Assembly: GCF_002898515.1 (NCBI RefSeq)
Contig: NZ_PPFX01000013.1
Coordinates: 1 to 64,000, forward strand
Direction: 5' to 3'
Length of the DNA stretch: 64,000 nt
Origin: Geothermobacter hydrogeniphilus
GTDB taxonomy: Bacteria > Desulfobacterota > Desulfuromonadia > Desulfuromonadales > Geothermobacteraceae
Shown here in pieces: positions 47,818 through 55,781 of this stretch (positions within the stretch are counted from its first letter, which is position 1; each line of letters begins with the position of its first letter). The notes under the pieces were generated by a model, which was given only the letters and a program-made list of their open reading frames with translations, made no database searches and was not told the origin of the DNA. The translations under genes and the position numbers were made by a program.

Positions 47818-49038
47818 ATGACAGGAACCGTGACCGATAAGACCATCATTCATTGTGACATGGATGCTTTCTTCGCTTCCGTCGAGCAGCTGGATCGGCC
47901 TGAGCTTGCCGGACGAGCGGTGCTGGTCGGCGGCAGTCGCGAGCGAGGTGTGGTCAGTGCCTGTTCGTACCAGGCCCGCCCGTTTGGAGTCCGTTCCGGG
48001 ATGGCGATGAGCAAGGCCCTGGCGCGCTGCCCCGGGGCGGTGGTTCTGCCGGTGAGGATGGAACGCTACCGGGAGGTATCTCGGCAGGTTTTTTCGATCT
48101 TCTCAGACTACAGCGACCTGATCGAGCCGCTTTCCATCGACGAGGCCTTTCTCGACGTCAGTGGCTGCCTGCGTCTGCTGGGGTCCGGGGTGAAAATAGC
48201 CGAAGCCATTCGCCATCGGGTACGCCGGGACCTCGGCCTGCCGATCAGTGCCGGAGTGGCGCCTAACAAGTTTCTCGCCAAGCTCGCTTCGGAAGAAGCC
48301 AAGCCGAACGGCTTGCTGGAGATTCTCTCCGGGGAGGTGGATGCCTTTCTGTTGCCGTTGGACATCGGCAAGCTCTGGGGGGTCGGACGAGTGATGGCGG
48401 AAAAGCTTCGAGCCCTAGGTATAGATCGTGTTTCTGACCTGCGCGGGTGGCGGCGCGAGGATCTGTGCCGGCGCTTCGGTCGCGAGGGTGCCCGGTTCTA
48501 TGAGCTTGCGCGTGGAATTGACCCCAGACCGGTTGATCCGGGGCGCGAAATCAAGTCGATCGGCGCCGAGGAGACCTTCTCCAGGGACCTCACGAATCCG
48601 AAAGAGATACGTCGTCAGCTGCTGTCGCAGGCTGAGAAGGTCGCGCGCCGGGTACGCAAGCAAGGATTGGCGGCGATGGGGCTGATGTTGAAAATAAAGT
48701 ATGCGGATTTTTCAACCCGAAGCAGAAGCCACCGGTTCCGGAACCCCGCGCGCGAGGCCGAGGAGATCTGGCGGGTAGCGCTGGAGCTGCTGAAAGATAC
48801 CGAGGTCGGGTTGAGGCCGGTGCGATTGACCGGCATCTACCTGACCGACCTGGTCAACCCGGAGCGGGGCCAGCAGGAACTCTTCTGTGACCCGATGGTG
48901 GAACGCCGGCAGAAGTTGATCTGCGCCATCGACGAATTGCAGGACCGTTTTGGTTCGAAGGCAACCAGGCGTGCGACCCTGCTCGAAGGAAAAGGCTCAG
49001 TTCAATGCGTCCAGAAGGGGGAGGACGGCGGCGAGTGA
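47818..49038 (+). CDS. dinB: DNA polymerase IV (Y family)
   Basis: A 406-residue translesion polymerase. HCDMDAFFASVEQLDRPEL carries the first catalytic Asp and the steric region, YSDLIEPLSIDEAFLDVSG the SIDEAFLDV catalytic motif, and ISAGVAPNKFLAKLASEEAKPNGL the YxxK-like palm; helix-hairpin-helix LWGVGRVMAEKLRALGI and the little-finger domain follow. No LexA box was recognised upstream; instead a GntR-type operator is there. The 3' end overlaps the convergent TIM-barrel gene by 42 nt. Confidence 0.96.
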   Translation: MTGTVTDKTIIHCDMDAFFASVEQLDRPELAGRAVLVGGSRERGVVSACSYQARPFGVRSGMAMSKALARCPGAVVLPVRMERYREVSRQVFSIFSDYSDLIEPLSIDEAFLDVSGCLRLLGSGVKIAEAIRHRVRRDLGLPISAGVAPNKFLAKLASEEAKPNGLLEILSGEVDAFLLPLDIGKLWGVGRVMAEKLRALGIDRVSDLRGWRREDLCRRFGREGARFYELARGIDPRPVDPGREIKSIGAEETFSRDLTNPKEIRRQLLSQAEKVARRVRKQGLAAMGLMLKIKYADFSTRSRSHRFRNPAREAEEIWRVALELLKDTEVGLRPVRLTGIYLTDLVNPERGQQELFCDPMVERRQKLICAIDELQDRFGSKATRRATLLEGKGSVQCVQKGEDGGE

Positions 49039-49779
49039 ATGATCAAGATGCGTCTGGCTGTGGGCTTCAAGGGTGATGCTCGGGCGCAGGCCGGTCTCTG
49101 TCAGGTGTGACCAGAGCGGGGTGAAGTCGATCTGCCCGGCACCGACCGGCAGGTGGTCGTCCTGGCGGCCGAAATTGTCGTGCAGGTGAAGGTGAAAGAG
49201 CTTGGTGTCGAGACTCTGCAGCCACTCGGTCAGGGTCGGCTTTCCGAACAGAGCCCAATGACCGATATCGAAACAGTGACCGAAGGACGGGTGATCAAGG
49301 CCGTCGACCTGTTCCCGCAGCAGAACGGAATCCTCGTCATAGATATTTTCCAGCGCCAGGCGGATTCCCAGACGTTCGGCCCTGACGCAGAGTTGCGGCC
49401 AGAAGTGTAGTGCCTGCTGCAGCCAGGCCCGGCGTTGCTTGCCATAACGCCAGCTGTCGTAGCCGGGATGAAACACCACCAGCCTGGCAGCGAGACGATC
49501 CGCGGCATCAAGGGTTTGTAGAAAACGCTGCAGAGTCACCTGCTGAACCAGCGGTTCCACGGCGCCGGGGTTGAGATCCATGAACGGGGCGTGGACGGTG
49601 ACCGCCAGCGAGGCGGCCTGAAAGCGGGCCCCGAGGTTGGTGAAATAGCCCGGTTCATGCAGGTCGAGATCAATTGCCTGCAGACCGAGTTCAGGTTGCA
49701 GACGACGCTCCAGCAGGCTCGGCAGATACATTTCGACCTGTCGGAAGGGGACGTGGACGTGCAGAAAGGATGGCACCAT
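48997..49779 (-). CDS. TIM-barrel sugar phosphate isomerase/epimerase-like protein
   Basis: A 260-residue AP-endonuclease-2/xylose isomerase-type barrel: VTVHAPFMDLNPG, LVVFHPGY, IRLALENIYDED, FGHCFDIGHWALFG, LFHLHLHDNFGRQDDHLPVGAGQIDF and SITLEAHS supply the His/Glu/Asp metal-binding set expected of this superfamily. The substrate is unknown. It starts 2 nt after the channel gene stop on the same strand, and its 3' end overlaps dinB. Confidence 0.8.
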   Translation of the reverse strand: MVPSFLHVHVPFRQVEMYLPSLLERRLQPELGLQAIDLDLHEPGYFTNLGARFQAASLAVTVHAPFMDLNPGAVEPLVQQVTLQRFLQTLDAADRLAARLVVFHPGYDSWRYGKQRRAWLQQALHFWPQLCVRAERLGIRLALENIYDEDSVLLREQVDGLDHPSFGHCFDIGHWALFGKPTLTEWLQSLDTKLFHLHLHDNFGRQDDHLPVGAGQIDFTPLWSHLTETGLRPSITLEAHSQTHLDHSLAAVLPLLDALN

Positions 49780-49781
49780 GG

Positions 49782-50786
49782 TCAGCTCCGTCCGGCGGCG
49801 ATCCGTTCCAGGTTTTCTATCGCCGGCCGTTCTCCAAGGGTGATCAGGATATCCCCGGCGGCAATGACGGTTTCGGAGGCCGGGTTGAAAACCATTGTAC
49901 CATCCCTCTTCTTGATGCCGACGATGATGGTTCCCAGGTCCTTGCGGATCCCCGACGTCAACAGGGTTTGACCGGCAAGGGATGATTCCCGGCCCACCAG
50001 CACCTCTTCCATCTGCAGTTCCAGGCGATGTCCGGCGGTGGCGATTTCGATGAAGTCGACCACGGATGGGCGCAGGATCGCCTGGGCCATGCGGGTGGCG
50101 CCGATCACATAGGGAGAAATAACCTTGGAGGCCCCGGCCCGTCGCAGCTTCAGCTCGGAACCCTCTTCTCCGGCCCGGGCGAGGATGAAGAGGTTGGGAT
50201 TGAGACCGCGGGCGGTGAGAGTGATATAGACATTTTCGGTGTCGGAGGTGACCGCGGTGATCAGCCCGTTGGCCTTGCGGATGCCGGCCTTTTCAAGGGT
50301 TGCGTCGTCGGTGGCGTCGCCGGCGACGAACAGGATGCCGTCATCCGACAGTCGCCCGCAGAGGACGGGATCCTTTTCGACGACGACGAAAGGCATCGGC
50401 CGGGCGGCAAATTCGCGGCAGATCAAGGTGCCGATCCGCCCGTAGCCGCAGACAATGTAATGTCCCTGCAGTTTTGAGATCTTTTTCTGCAATTTCTTCC
50501 TCCCCAGCAACTGTCGCAGCTGACCTTCGACGATCATCTGGATCAGGCTGCCGACGGCGTAGGCGATAATCCCGGCGCCGAAAATGATGAGCAGAATGGT
50601 GAAGGCCTTGCCTTCAGGTGAGAGCGGGCGAACTTCGCGGAAACCGACGGTGGAGAGGGTGATCACCGTCATGTAAAGGGCGTCGAAGGGAGCCCAGCCT
50701 TCGAGCAGGGAATAGCTGACCGTGCCGAAGCCGATAACCGCGACCAGGGTCAGGAGAGAAAAGCGAAGATGGCGGACCGGGTCCAT
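49782..50786 (-). CDS. Two-helix potassium channel with RCK/TrkA domains
   Basis: A 334-residue protein: two membrane helices (LLTLVAVIGFGTVSYSLL and AFTILLIIFGAGIIAYAVGSL) flank a pore loop TVITLSTVGFREVRPLS, then TrkA-N (YIVCGYGRIGTLICREFAARP, a Rossmann fold) and TrkA-C. This is the MthK-like layout. The filter reads TVGFRE rather than TVGYGD, with Arg where the second Gly usually is. The start is the ATG at 50786; a frame running to 50900 covers the divergent operator and is rejected. Confidence 0.88.
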   Translation of the reverse strand: MDPVRHLRFSLLTLVAVIGFGTVSYSLLEGWAPFDALYMTVITLSTVGFREVRPLSPEGKAFTILLIIFGAGIIAYAVGSLIQMIVEGQLRQLLGRKKLQKKISKLQGHYIVCGYGRIGTLICREFAARPMPFVVVEKDPVLCGRLSDDGILFVAGDATDDATLEKAGIRKANGLITAVTSDTENVYITLTARGLNPNLFILARAGEEGSELKLRRAGASKVISPYVIGATRMAQAILRPSVVDFIEIATAGHRLELQMEEVLVGRESSLAGQTLLTSGIRKDLGTIIVGIKKRDGTMVFNPASETVIAAGDILITLGERPAIENLERIAAGRS

Positions 50787-50873
50787 GCAGGCTCCAGAGG
50801 TGGATTTTTCGGGATCATAGCGACAGCCGGCCAAAATGGCAAGTTGAAGGGCTTCAGGCGGGCAAGAAAAAGC

Positions 50874-50901
50874 TTGACATGGCTTGTATACTGTATACAA
50901 T
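50874..50901 (+). promoter_or_regulatory. Promoter overlapped by a 17-bp palindromic operator
   Basis: TTGACA (50874-50879), 16-bp spacer, TACAAT (50896-50901). The perfect palindrome TTGTATACTGTATACAA (50884-50900) fills the spacer and -10, an ideal place for autorepression by the GntR/FCD protein encoded about 100 bp downstream. The same word, slightly altered, is upstream of the ATP synthase operon. Confidence 0.75.
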
Positions 50902-50997
50902 CAAACATGCTAAACTTTAGTGACTCCGCCGTCACTTTCCCGTGTGGAATGAACAAGCTGTCAGTGGTGTGCGGGGTATCTGGAATGGAGATTTCCG

Positions 50998-51708
50998 TTG
51001 CGAAAAAAACCGATTGAACGCCATCAGACACTCCGCGAGAAAATTCTCGAAACCATTCGTGAATCGATCCTCAAGGGCAATTTGAAACCCGGCGAGAAAG
51101 TCGCCGAACCGGAGCTGGCGGAACGTTTCGGCATCAGCCGCACGCCGATCCGTGAAGCTTTCCGGCAGCTCGAATCGGAGGGTTACCTGACGGTCATCCC
51201 CCGCAAAGGAGCGGTCGTCACCGAACTCTCCGAGCGCGATGTCAGCGAGTTTTACGCCATCAAGAGCATCCTCGAAGGCTATGCCGCCCGGCTCGCCGCC
51301 CGCAACCTCAGTCCGCGGGATATCGACAAGCTCGAACAGATCAACAAGCGTCTTGAGCAGCTGGCCGAAGAAGGAGACGTGAAAAGTTTCTACCGGGTCC
51401 ACAATGAATTTCACGATCTTTTCATCAAGGCCTCCGGTAATGAGAAACTGGCAGAGCTGATTGAACAGGTGGGGATGAAATTCAACCGTCTGCGGATGGC
51501 GTCCCTCTCCCTGCCCGGACGGATGGAGATTTCGGTTGCCGAGCATCGCAAGATCATCGCTGCCTTCAAGGAAAAAGACGGAGAGTCCGCTGACAATCTG
51601 GTTAGTCGCACCGCGGCGCTCGGGGGCAAAGTGCTGATCCAGAGCATGGGGGGGGCGCACGCCCACAAGGATGCGATAGACCTGCTTGACGAAGCGGTTG
51701 ATATCTGA
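50998..51708 (+). CDS. GntR-family regulator with FCD domain
   Basis: A 236-residue protein. The winged helix occupies about residues 10-75 (TLREKILETIRESILKG, GEKVAEPELAERFGISRTPIREAFRQLESEGYLTVIPRKGAVV). The FCD domain carries FHDLFIKASGNEKL and AEHRKIIAAF, with His residues placed for metal or acid binding. The start is a TTG at 50998, 8 nt after GGAG. Operator-like palindromes upstream of itself and of the atp operon suggest it controls energy genes. Geobacter HgtR is reported to repress citrate synthase and energy-generation genes; whether this is its counterpart is not known from sequence alone. Confidence 0.88.
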   Translation: MRKKPIERHQTLREKILETIRESILKGNLKPGEKVAEPELAERFGISRTPIREAFRQLESEGYLTVIPRKGAVVTELSERDVSEFYAIKSILEGYAARLAARNLSPRDIDKLEQINKRLEQLAEEGDVKSFYRVHNEFHDLFIKASGNEKLAELIEQVGMKFNRLRMASLSLPGRMEISVAEHRKIIAAFKEKDGESADNLVSRTAALGGKVLIQSMGGAHAHKDAIDLLDEAVDI

Positions 51709-51781
51709 TCAATCTCGTGAAACGGTGACGCTCTCACTGTCTCAGATAGAAGAATAAAGATAGAAGAATAAGAGTTCTTGC

Positions 51782-51816
51782 CCGGTGACCTGCATGAGAG
51801 GTCGCCGGTTTTTTTT
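51782..51816 (+). terminator. Rho-independent terminator after the GntR/FCD gene
   Basis: Stem CCGGTGACCT/AGGTCGCCGG (one G-T pair), loop GCATGAG, followed by eight Ts. Preceded by a tandem 14-15-mer AGATAGAAGAATA (about 51743-51773). Confidence 0.9.
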
Positions 51817-51900
51817 GGTCGCGGTCGGTCAGGGTATAAAGAGGCCACCGGGGAATGTCGATATGTAGGAGTGGCAGGAGATAAGCAGAAGGCGAGGAGA

Positions 51901-52914
51901 ATGACCAGCCAATCCCTTACCCAGATGGCCCCGGAGCCTTCGGCGAAGGCAACCCTCGTTGATGGAGAAGCGGGGGATCTCTATGCCATCGGCATGGATT
52001 GCCTGCACCCCGACCTGCGGGCGCCCTGTGATCTCTACCGGCGGTTGCGGACCGGGGAGTTTGTCTTCTTCGCCCGAGAGGGAATACCCTTCGACGATAG
52101 GGTCAAGGCGAGCCTGCTGGAGTTCGGGGTGGAATGTCTCTATATCCGGGAACAGGATGTCGGGCGGTTTTTCCTCTATATCAAGCAGACCCTTGAAAAG
52201 ATCGTCAAGGACCCTACGGCTTCGGCCGAACACAAGGCTTCTGCGGTCCACATGTCCTGCCGGGAAACCATGCGGCGGGCCTACAGTGATCCGCGGGCCA
52301 GTTTTCTGCAGCAGGCCCATGAAGTGATCACGCCGACCGTTGACCTGATTGTCAACGACGAAGAGGCGACCCGCTGCCTGATCCGGCTGACGGCTTATGA
52401 CCATTGCACCTACGTTCATTCCACCAATGTCGGCATCTTCGGGGTCGCCCTGGCGCGCATTATCCACGGTCACGAATCGGCAGCGGTGATGGAACGGCTC
52501 GGCGCCGGTTTTTTTCTCCACGACCTCGGCAAATGCATGATCCCGATTGAAATTCTAAACAAGCCGGGAGCGCTGACCGCCGCCGAACGGCAGGTTGTCA
52601 ACCGTCACCCCCTCGACGGCTACCACCTGCTGCAGGAACGCGGCTTCATGACCGAAGAGGCGGAGATCCTCACCCTTCAGCATCATGAACGGGAAGATGG
52701 CAAGGGCTATCCGGCCGGCCTGACCACGCCCGATATCCACCCCTACGCCCGCATCTGCCGGCTGGTCGACGTCTACGAGGCGCTGACCGCCGAGCGCCCC
52801 TACCACCAGCGCCGCAGCACCTTCGAGGCGCTCAAGTTCATGCAGGAAAAGATCCTCACCGATATCGACCAGGAGCTGATGGTCAATTTTGTGCGGTTGT
52901 TTGCCAGGAATTGA
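51901..52914 (+). CDS. HD-GYP domain phosphodiesterase
   Basis: A 337-residue cytoplasmic protein. The first 130 residues or so are an uncharacterised N-terminal region (DLYRRLRTGEFVFFAREG). The HD-GYP domain holds HSTNVGIFGVALARI, HDLGKCMIPIEILNKPG, HPLDGYHLL, HHEREDGKGYPAGL and RICRLVDVYEALTAERPYH, all the metal-binding and GYP motifs. Such enzymes usually break down cyclic di-GMP or related dinucleotides. The chosen start is the ATG at 51901; an upstream in-frame ATG at 51778 lies inside the preceding terminator. Confidence 0.9.
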   Translation: MTSQSLTQMAPEPSAKATLVDGEAGDLYAIGMDCLHPDLRAPCDLYRRLRTGEFVFFAREGIPFDDRVKASLLEFGVECLYIREQDVGRFFLYIKQTLEKIVKDPTASAEHKASAVHMSCRETMRRAYSDPRASFLQQAHEVITPTVDLIVNDEEATRCLIRLTAYDHCTYVHSTNVGIFGVALARIIHGHESAAVMERLGAGFFLHDLGKCMIPIEILNKPGALTAAERQVVNRHPLDGYHLLQERGFMTEEAEILTLQHHEREDGKGYPAGLTTPDIHPYARICRLVDVYEALTAERPYHQRRSTFEALKFMQEKILTDIDQELMVNFVRLFARN

Positions 52915-52919
52915 AGAAA

Positions 52920-52958
52920 CGCAGAGCACAGAGGAAAACAAATTCTCTGTGCTCTGCG
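52920..52958. repeat. Perfect 14-bp palindrome of the CGCAGAG family
   Basis: CGCAGAGCACAGAG (52920-52933) and CTCTGTGCTCTGCG (52945-52958) with an 11-nt loop, between the convergent HD-GYP and ABC permease genes. It may end transcription on both strands. The motif is a member of a repeat type spread through many genomes. Confidence 0.75.
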
Positions 52959-52977
52959 TGACTTCTGTGGTGACCCT

Positions 52978-53769
52978 TCAGTTCCGCAGCCGGTATCCCT
53001 TGCCGATCAGCAGCGCGACGATGCTGAAGAGAATGATCGCCTGCGCCGCGGCGACGCCGAAGGCAACGCTGAAGGAGAGGTCGCCGACGCCGAGGACGGC
53101 GTGACGGAAGCCGTCGATCAGGTAGAAAAGCGGGTTGAGATGGGAGAGACCGGCCCAGAAGCCGGGCAGGATGGAGATCGGGTAGAAGACCCCGCCGAGG
53201 TAGATCAGCGGCAGGATCAAGAAGTTGGTGAACATCGACAGGGCATCGAAATTATTGGCGAAAATGGCCGCCAGCAGCCCGAACTGGGCGAACAGGAAGC
53301 TGGCCAGGCAGGCCATCGCCAGGGCTGCCGGAGGGTGCGCCCAAGGTAGCTTGGCGAACAGGGTCGAGATCAGCCAGACCGCCAGGCCGACACCGGTGCC
53401 GCGGATCATTGCCGCCAGGGTGTAGGCGCAGATGAACTGCGGTGGAGAGATCGGGGTCACCAGCAGGTCGACGATGTTGCCGAGATAGCGCGACATGAAG
53501 AGGCTGGAGCTGGTATTGGCGAAGGAGTTGTTGATCACCCCCATCAGGATCAGGCCGGGAATGACGAACTGGGCATAGGAGAAGCCCTCCAGCACGCTGA
53601 TCCGCTCGCCGAGGGTGGCGCCGAAGACGAACAGGTAGAGAGAGGCGGAGATGATCGGCGCCAGCAGGGTCTGGGACGAGACCCGCAGAAAACGACGGAT
53701 TTCCTTCTGGGTCAGGGTCCAGAAGGGCTGCCAGCGATGGTAGCGGCGATTGCCGAAAACCAGTTTCAT
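52978..53769 (-). CDS. ABC-2 type transporter permease
   Basis: A 263-residue protein with six membrane segments (TLLAPIISASLYLFVFGATL, FVIPGLILMGVINNSFANTSSSLF, ... IILFSIVALLIGKGYRL). LLVTPISPPQFICAYTLAAMIRG and LIYLGGVFYPISILPGFWAGLSHLNPLFYLIDGFRHAVLG are ABC-2 permease signatures, as in drug, polysaccharide or haem exporters. It follows its ATPase gene with a 4-nt overlap (ATGA). The substrate cannot be told. Confidence 0.9.
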   Translation of the reverse strand: MKLVFGNRRYHRWQPFWTLTQKEIRRFLRVSSQTLLAPIISASLYLFVFGATLGERISVLEGFSYAQFVIPGLILMGVINNSFANTSSSLFMSRYLGNIVDLLVTPISPPQFICAYTLAAMIRGTGVGLAVWLISTLFAKLPWAHPPAALAMACLASFLFAQFGLLAAIFANNFDALSMFTNFLILPLIYLGGVFYPISILPGFWAGLSHLNPLFYLIDGFRHAVLGVGDLSFSVAFGVAAAQAIILFSIVALLIGKGYRLRN

Positions 53770-54722
53770 GCTTCCCCTCCCCCGTTGTTTTTGAGGCCGG
53801 TCATTTCGATAAAGATATCTTCGAGGTTCGGCTGCCGGGTTTCAATCTCCGCCACCTGCAGGCCTAGGCTGCTGATGCGCCCGAGCAATTCACCGCTGGC
53901 AGCCCCCCGCGGCACCGGCAGGGTCAGAATCAGCCCCTCCCCCTCCAGGCGCGGTTCAAGGTCGGCCAGTTCCGGCGGCGGCGAAGCCAGGGGATGTTTC
54001 AGCTGCAGCACCAGCTCCCGCCGGCCGCAGCGCTGCAGCAGGCTGGAAGTCTTTTCCAGGGCGAGGATTTCGCCGTGGTTCATGATGGCGATCCGTTCGC
54101 ACATCTGCTCGGCCTCTTCGAGGTAGTGGGTGGTGAGCAGGATACTGGTCCCCTGGTTGTTGATCTCGCGGACGAAGTCCCACAGCGAATGACGCAGTTC
54201 AACATCGACGCCGGCGGTCGGTTCATCGAGAATCAGCAGCTTCGGCTTGTGAATCAGCGCCTTGGCGATCATCATCCGCCGTTTCAGGCCGCCGGAGAGC
54301 TTGATGATCACCTTGCCGAGATGCGGCCGCAGGCCGAGACGGTCGATCAGCATGTTGCGCCAGGCCGGGTCGTCATCGACCCCGAAGTAGCCGGAGTGGA
54401 TGCGCAGCGACCGGTCGATGGTGAAGAAGTTGTCGATGACGATTTCCTGGTGCATGACTCCGGTCAGCCGGCGGGTCAGCCGGTAGTCGCGAACATTGTC
54501 GAGGCCGAAGATTTCCACCCGGCCGCCGCCGATGCGGGTGACCCCGGCGATCATGTTGATGGTGGTGCTCTTGCCGGCGCCGTTGGGACCGAGCAGGCCG
54601 AAGATCTCGCCGGCGCGGATTTCAAAGGAGATCCCTTTGACCACTTCAGGGCCGTCGAAGCGTTTGCGCAGATCGGTGATTTTCAGCGCCGGAGAAGTTT
54701 GATTTGCAGTTGTCGCGTGCAT
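53766..54722 (-). CDS. ABC-2 transporter ATP-binding protein
   Basis: A 318-residue ATPase: Walker A GLLGPNGAGKSTTINMI, signature LSGGLKRRMMIAKAL, Walker B LLILDEPTAGVDVELR and the switch His in TTHYLEEAE. The C-terminal part (DLEPRLEGEGLILTLPVPRG..., NLEDIFIEMTGL) is the CcmA/DrrA-type extension. The start is the ATG at 54722; the upstream frame to 54899 runs through an inverted repeat and is rejected. Confidence 0.92.
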   Translation of the reverse strand: MHATTANQTSPALKITDLRKRFDGPEVVKGISFEIRAGEIFGLLGPNGAGKSTTINMIAGVTRIGGGRVEIFGLDNVRDYRLTRRLTGVMHQEIVIDNFFTIDRSLRIHSGYFGVDDDPAWRNMLIDRLGLRPHLGKVIIKLSGGLKRRMMIAKALIHKPKLLILDEPTAGVDVELRHSLWDFVREINNQGTSILLTTHYLEEAEQMCERIAIMNHGEILALEKTSSLLQRCGRRELVLQLKHPLASPPPELADLEPRLEGEGLILTLPVPRGAASGELLGRISSLGLQVAEIETRQPNLEDIFIEMTGLKNNGGGEA

Positions 54723-54772
54723 GAGGGGTATAATAGGCGCAAGTACGCTAAAGGACAACCACAGCGGTAAGC

Positions 54773-54889
54773 CCCAAATCCACCGGCAATTTCGGGATTC
54801 GGCTGTCGTTACGGATGGATCTGCTTCGTTGCCTCGCATCTCCACCCGTTCCGCCACCCTCGGTCCGCAAAACAGCCGGTGGATTTGGG
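54773..54889. repeat. Element with 15-bp perfect inverted repeats upstream of the adenosyltransferase
   Basis: CCCAAATCCACCGGC (54773-54787) and GCCGGTGGATTTGGG (54875-54889) bound 87 bp with no gene. It resembles a small non-autonomous element, or could form a long hairpin in the leader of the adenosyltransferase transcript. No B12-box typical of a cobalamin riboswitch was seen. Confidence 0.7.
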
Positions 54890-54922
54890 TAAGCGACAAA
54901 CGGTAAGCATGGGAGGTTTTTC

Positions 54923-55498
54923 ATGGTCAAGCTGGATCGCATCACCACTGGCGGCGGCGACAAGGGACAGACCAGCCTGGTCGATGGCTCCCGGGTGCCG
55001 AAACAGTCACTGCGGGTCGAGGCCTACGGCGGGGTCGATGAACTCAACAGCCTGTTCGGCGTGGTGCTGCTCGAAGCGCTGCCGCAGGGTGTCGGGCCGG
55101 AACTGGAACGGATTCAGAACGACCTGTTCGATCTCGGCGCTGATTTCGCCACGCCGAGCGACGGGGCGGTCGGTGAGCGGGCACTGCGCATCACGGATAA
55201 TCACGTGAAACGTCTCGAAGCCGAGGTCGAGCGGGTCACCGCTCTGCTGGAACCGTTGACCAGCTTCGTCCTGCCCGGCGGCACCCGCGCCGGGGCGCTG
55301 CTGCATCTGGCCCGCGCCACCGCCCGGCGGGTTGAACGCCAGGCCTGGCGGCTGGTCGAAGAGGAGGGGGTCGAAAAGATCAACCCCCGGGCCCTGACCT
55401 ACCTCAACCGCCTCTCCGACCTCTGCTTCGTTTGGGCCCGGCTAGCCAATGACGGCGGGCGGGCCGACCGGCTCTGGCAGCCCTGCGACAACTGCTAG
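54923..55498 (+). CDS. Cob(I)yrinic acid a,c-diamide / cob(I)alamin adenosyltransferase (PduO type)
   Basis: A 191-residue enzyme that makes adenosylcobalamin from cob(I)alamin and ATP. ITTGGGDKGQTSLVDGSRV is the ATP-binding start; RVEAYGGVDELNSLFG, FVLPGGTRAGALLHLARATARRVER, and ALTYLNRLSDLCFVWAR are PduO family motifs, including the active-site Arg. It stands alone, with GGGAGG before the ATG at 54923. Confidence 0.93.
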   Translation: MVKLDRITTGGGDKGQTSLVDGSRVPKQSLRVEAYGGVDELNSLFGVVLLEALPQGVGPELERIQNDLFDLGADFATPSDGAVGERALRITDNHVKRLEAEVERVTALLEPLTSFVLPGGTRAGALLHLARATARRVERQAWRLVEEEGVEKINPRALTYLNRLSDLCFVWARLANDGGRADRLWQPCDNC

Positions 55499-55617
55499 GG
55501 CGGCCGATACGCACCCATCTGCGGCGTTACGCTCAGCCTTCAATCCTCGACGTAGCTGCCGCTACGCCTGCGGTTTCAGTCTTCGCAAGCCTTGCATCTG
55601 GGCTCGTCTCGACCGCC
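55499..55617. repeat. Palindromic intergenic element, copy B (119 bp)
   Basis: Starts one base after the adenosyltransferase stop. Arm GGCGGCCGATACGCACCCATCTGC-like pairs imperfectly with the far end (GCATCTGGG...TCTCGACCGCC), about 17 of 24 positions, around GTAGC/GCTAC at the centre. Shares ACCCATCTGCGGCGTT with copy A. Confidence 0.75.
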
Positions 55618-55676
55618 TTGTAGCGGGCGACCGGATGTTTCTTCTGTCGATTGGTCGAATTGTTGTATGCTGAAAC

Positions 55677-55781
55677 TTACTTGATTTCAGGTGGTTAACA
55701 CTCCTATGTGTTGACCTGAATGGGAATCTGTGCGAAAAAAGTGAATCATTTTATGTTTTTGCACAACTCGAAGGAGGAGGG
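55677..55781 (+). promoter_or_regulatory. Leader of the type III-like defence operon with an inverted repeat
   Basis: Inverted repeat TGTGCGAAAAA (55729-55739) and TTTTTGCACA (55756-55765), 16 bp before the mod start, suitable as an operator or hairpin. TTGACC occurs at 55711-55716. TTGACCTGAATGGGA resembles a piece of the MITE-like element (interior of copy 2). AGGAGGAGG is an unusually strong ribosome site. Confidence 0.5.

Noticed and set aside
54723-54922. Possible cobalamin riboswitch upstream of the adenosyltransferase
   Set aside because: The region folds through a perfect inverted repeat but has no recognisable B12-box (GCCACTG / AGYCMGGARRCCUGCC-type) sequence.
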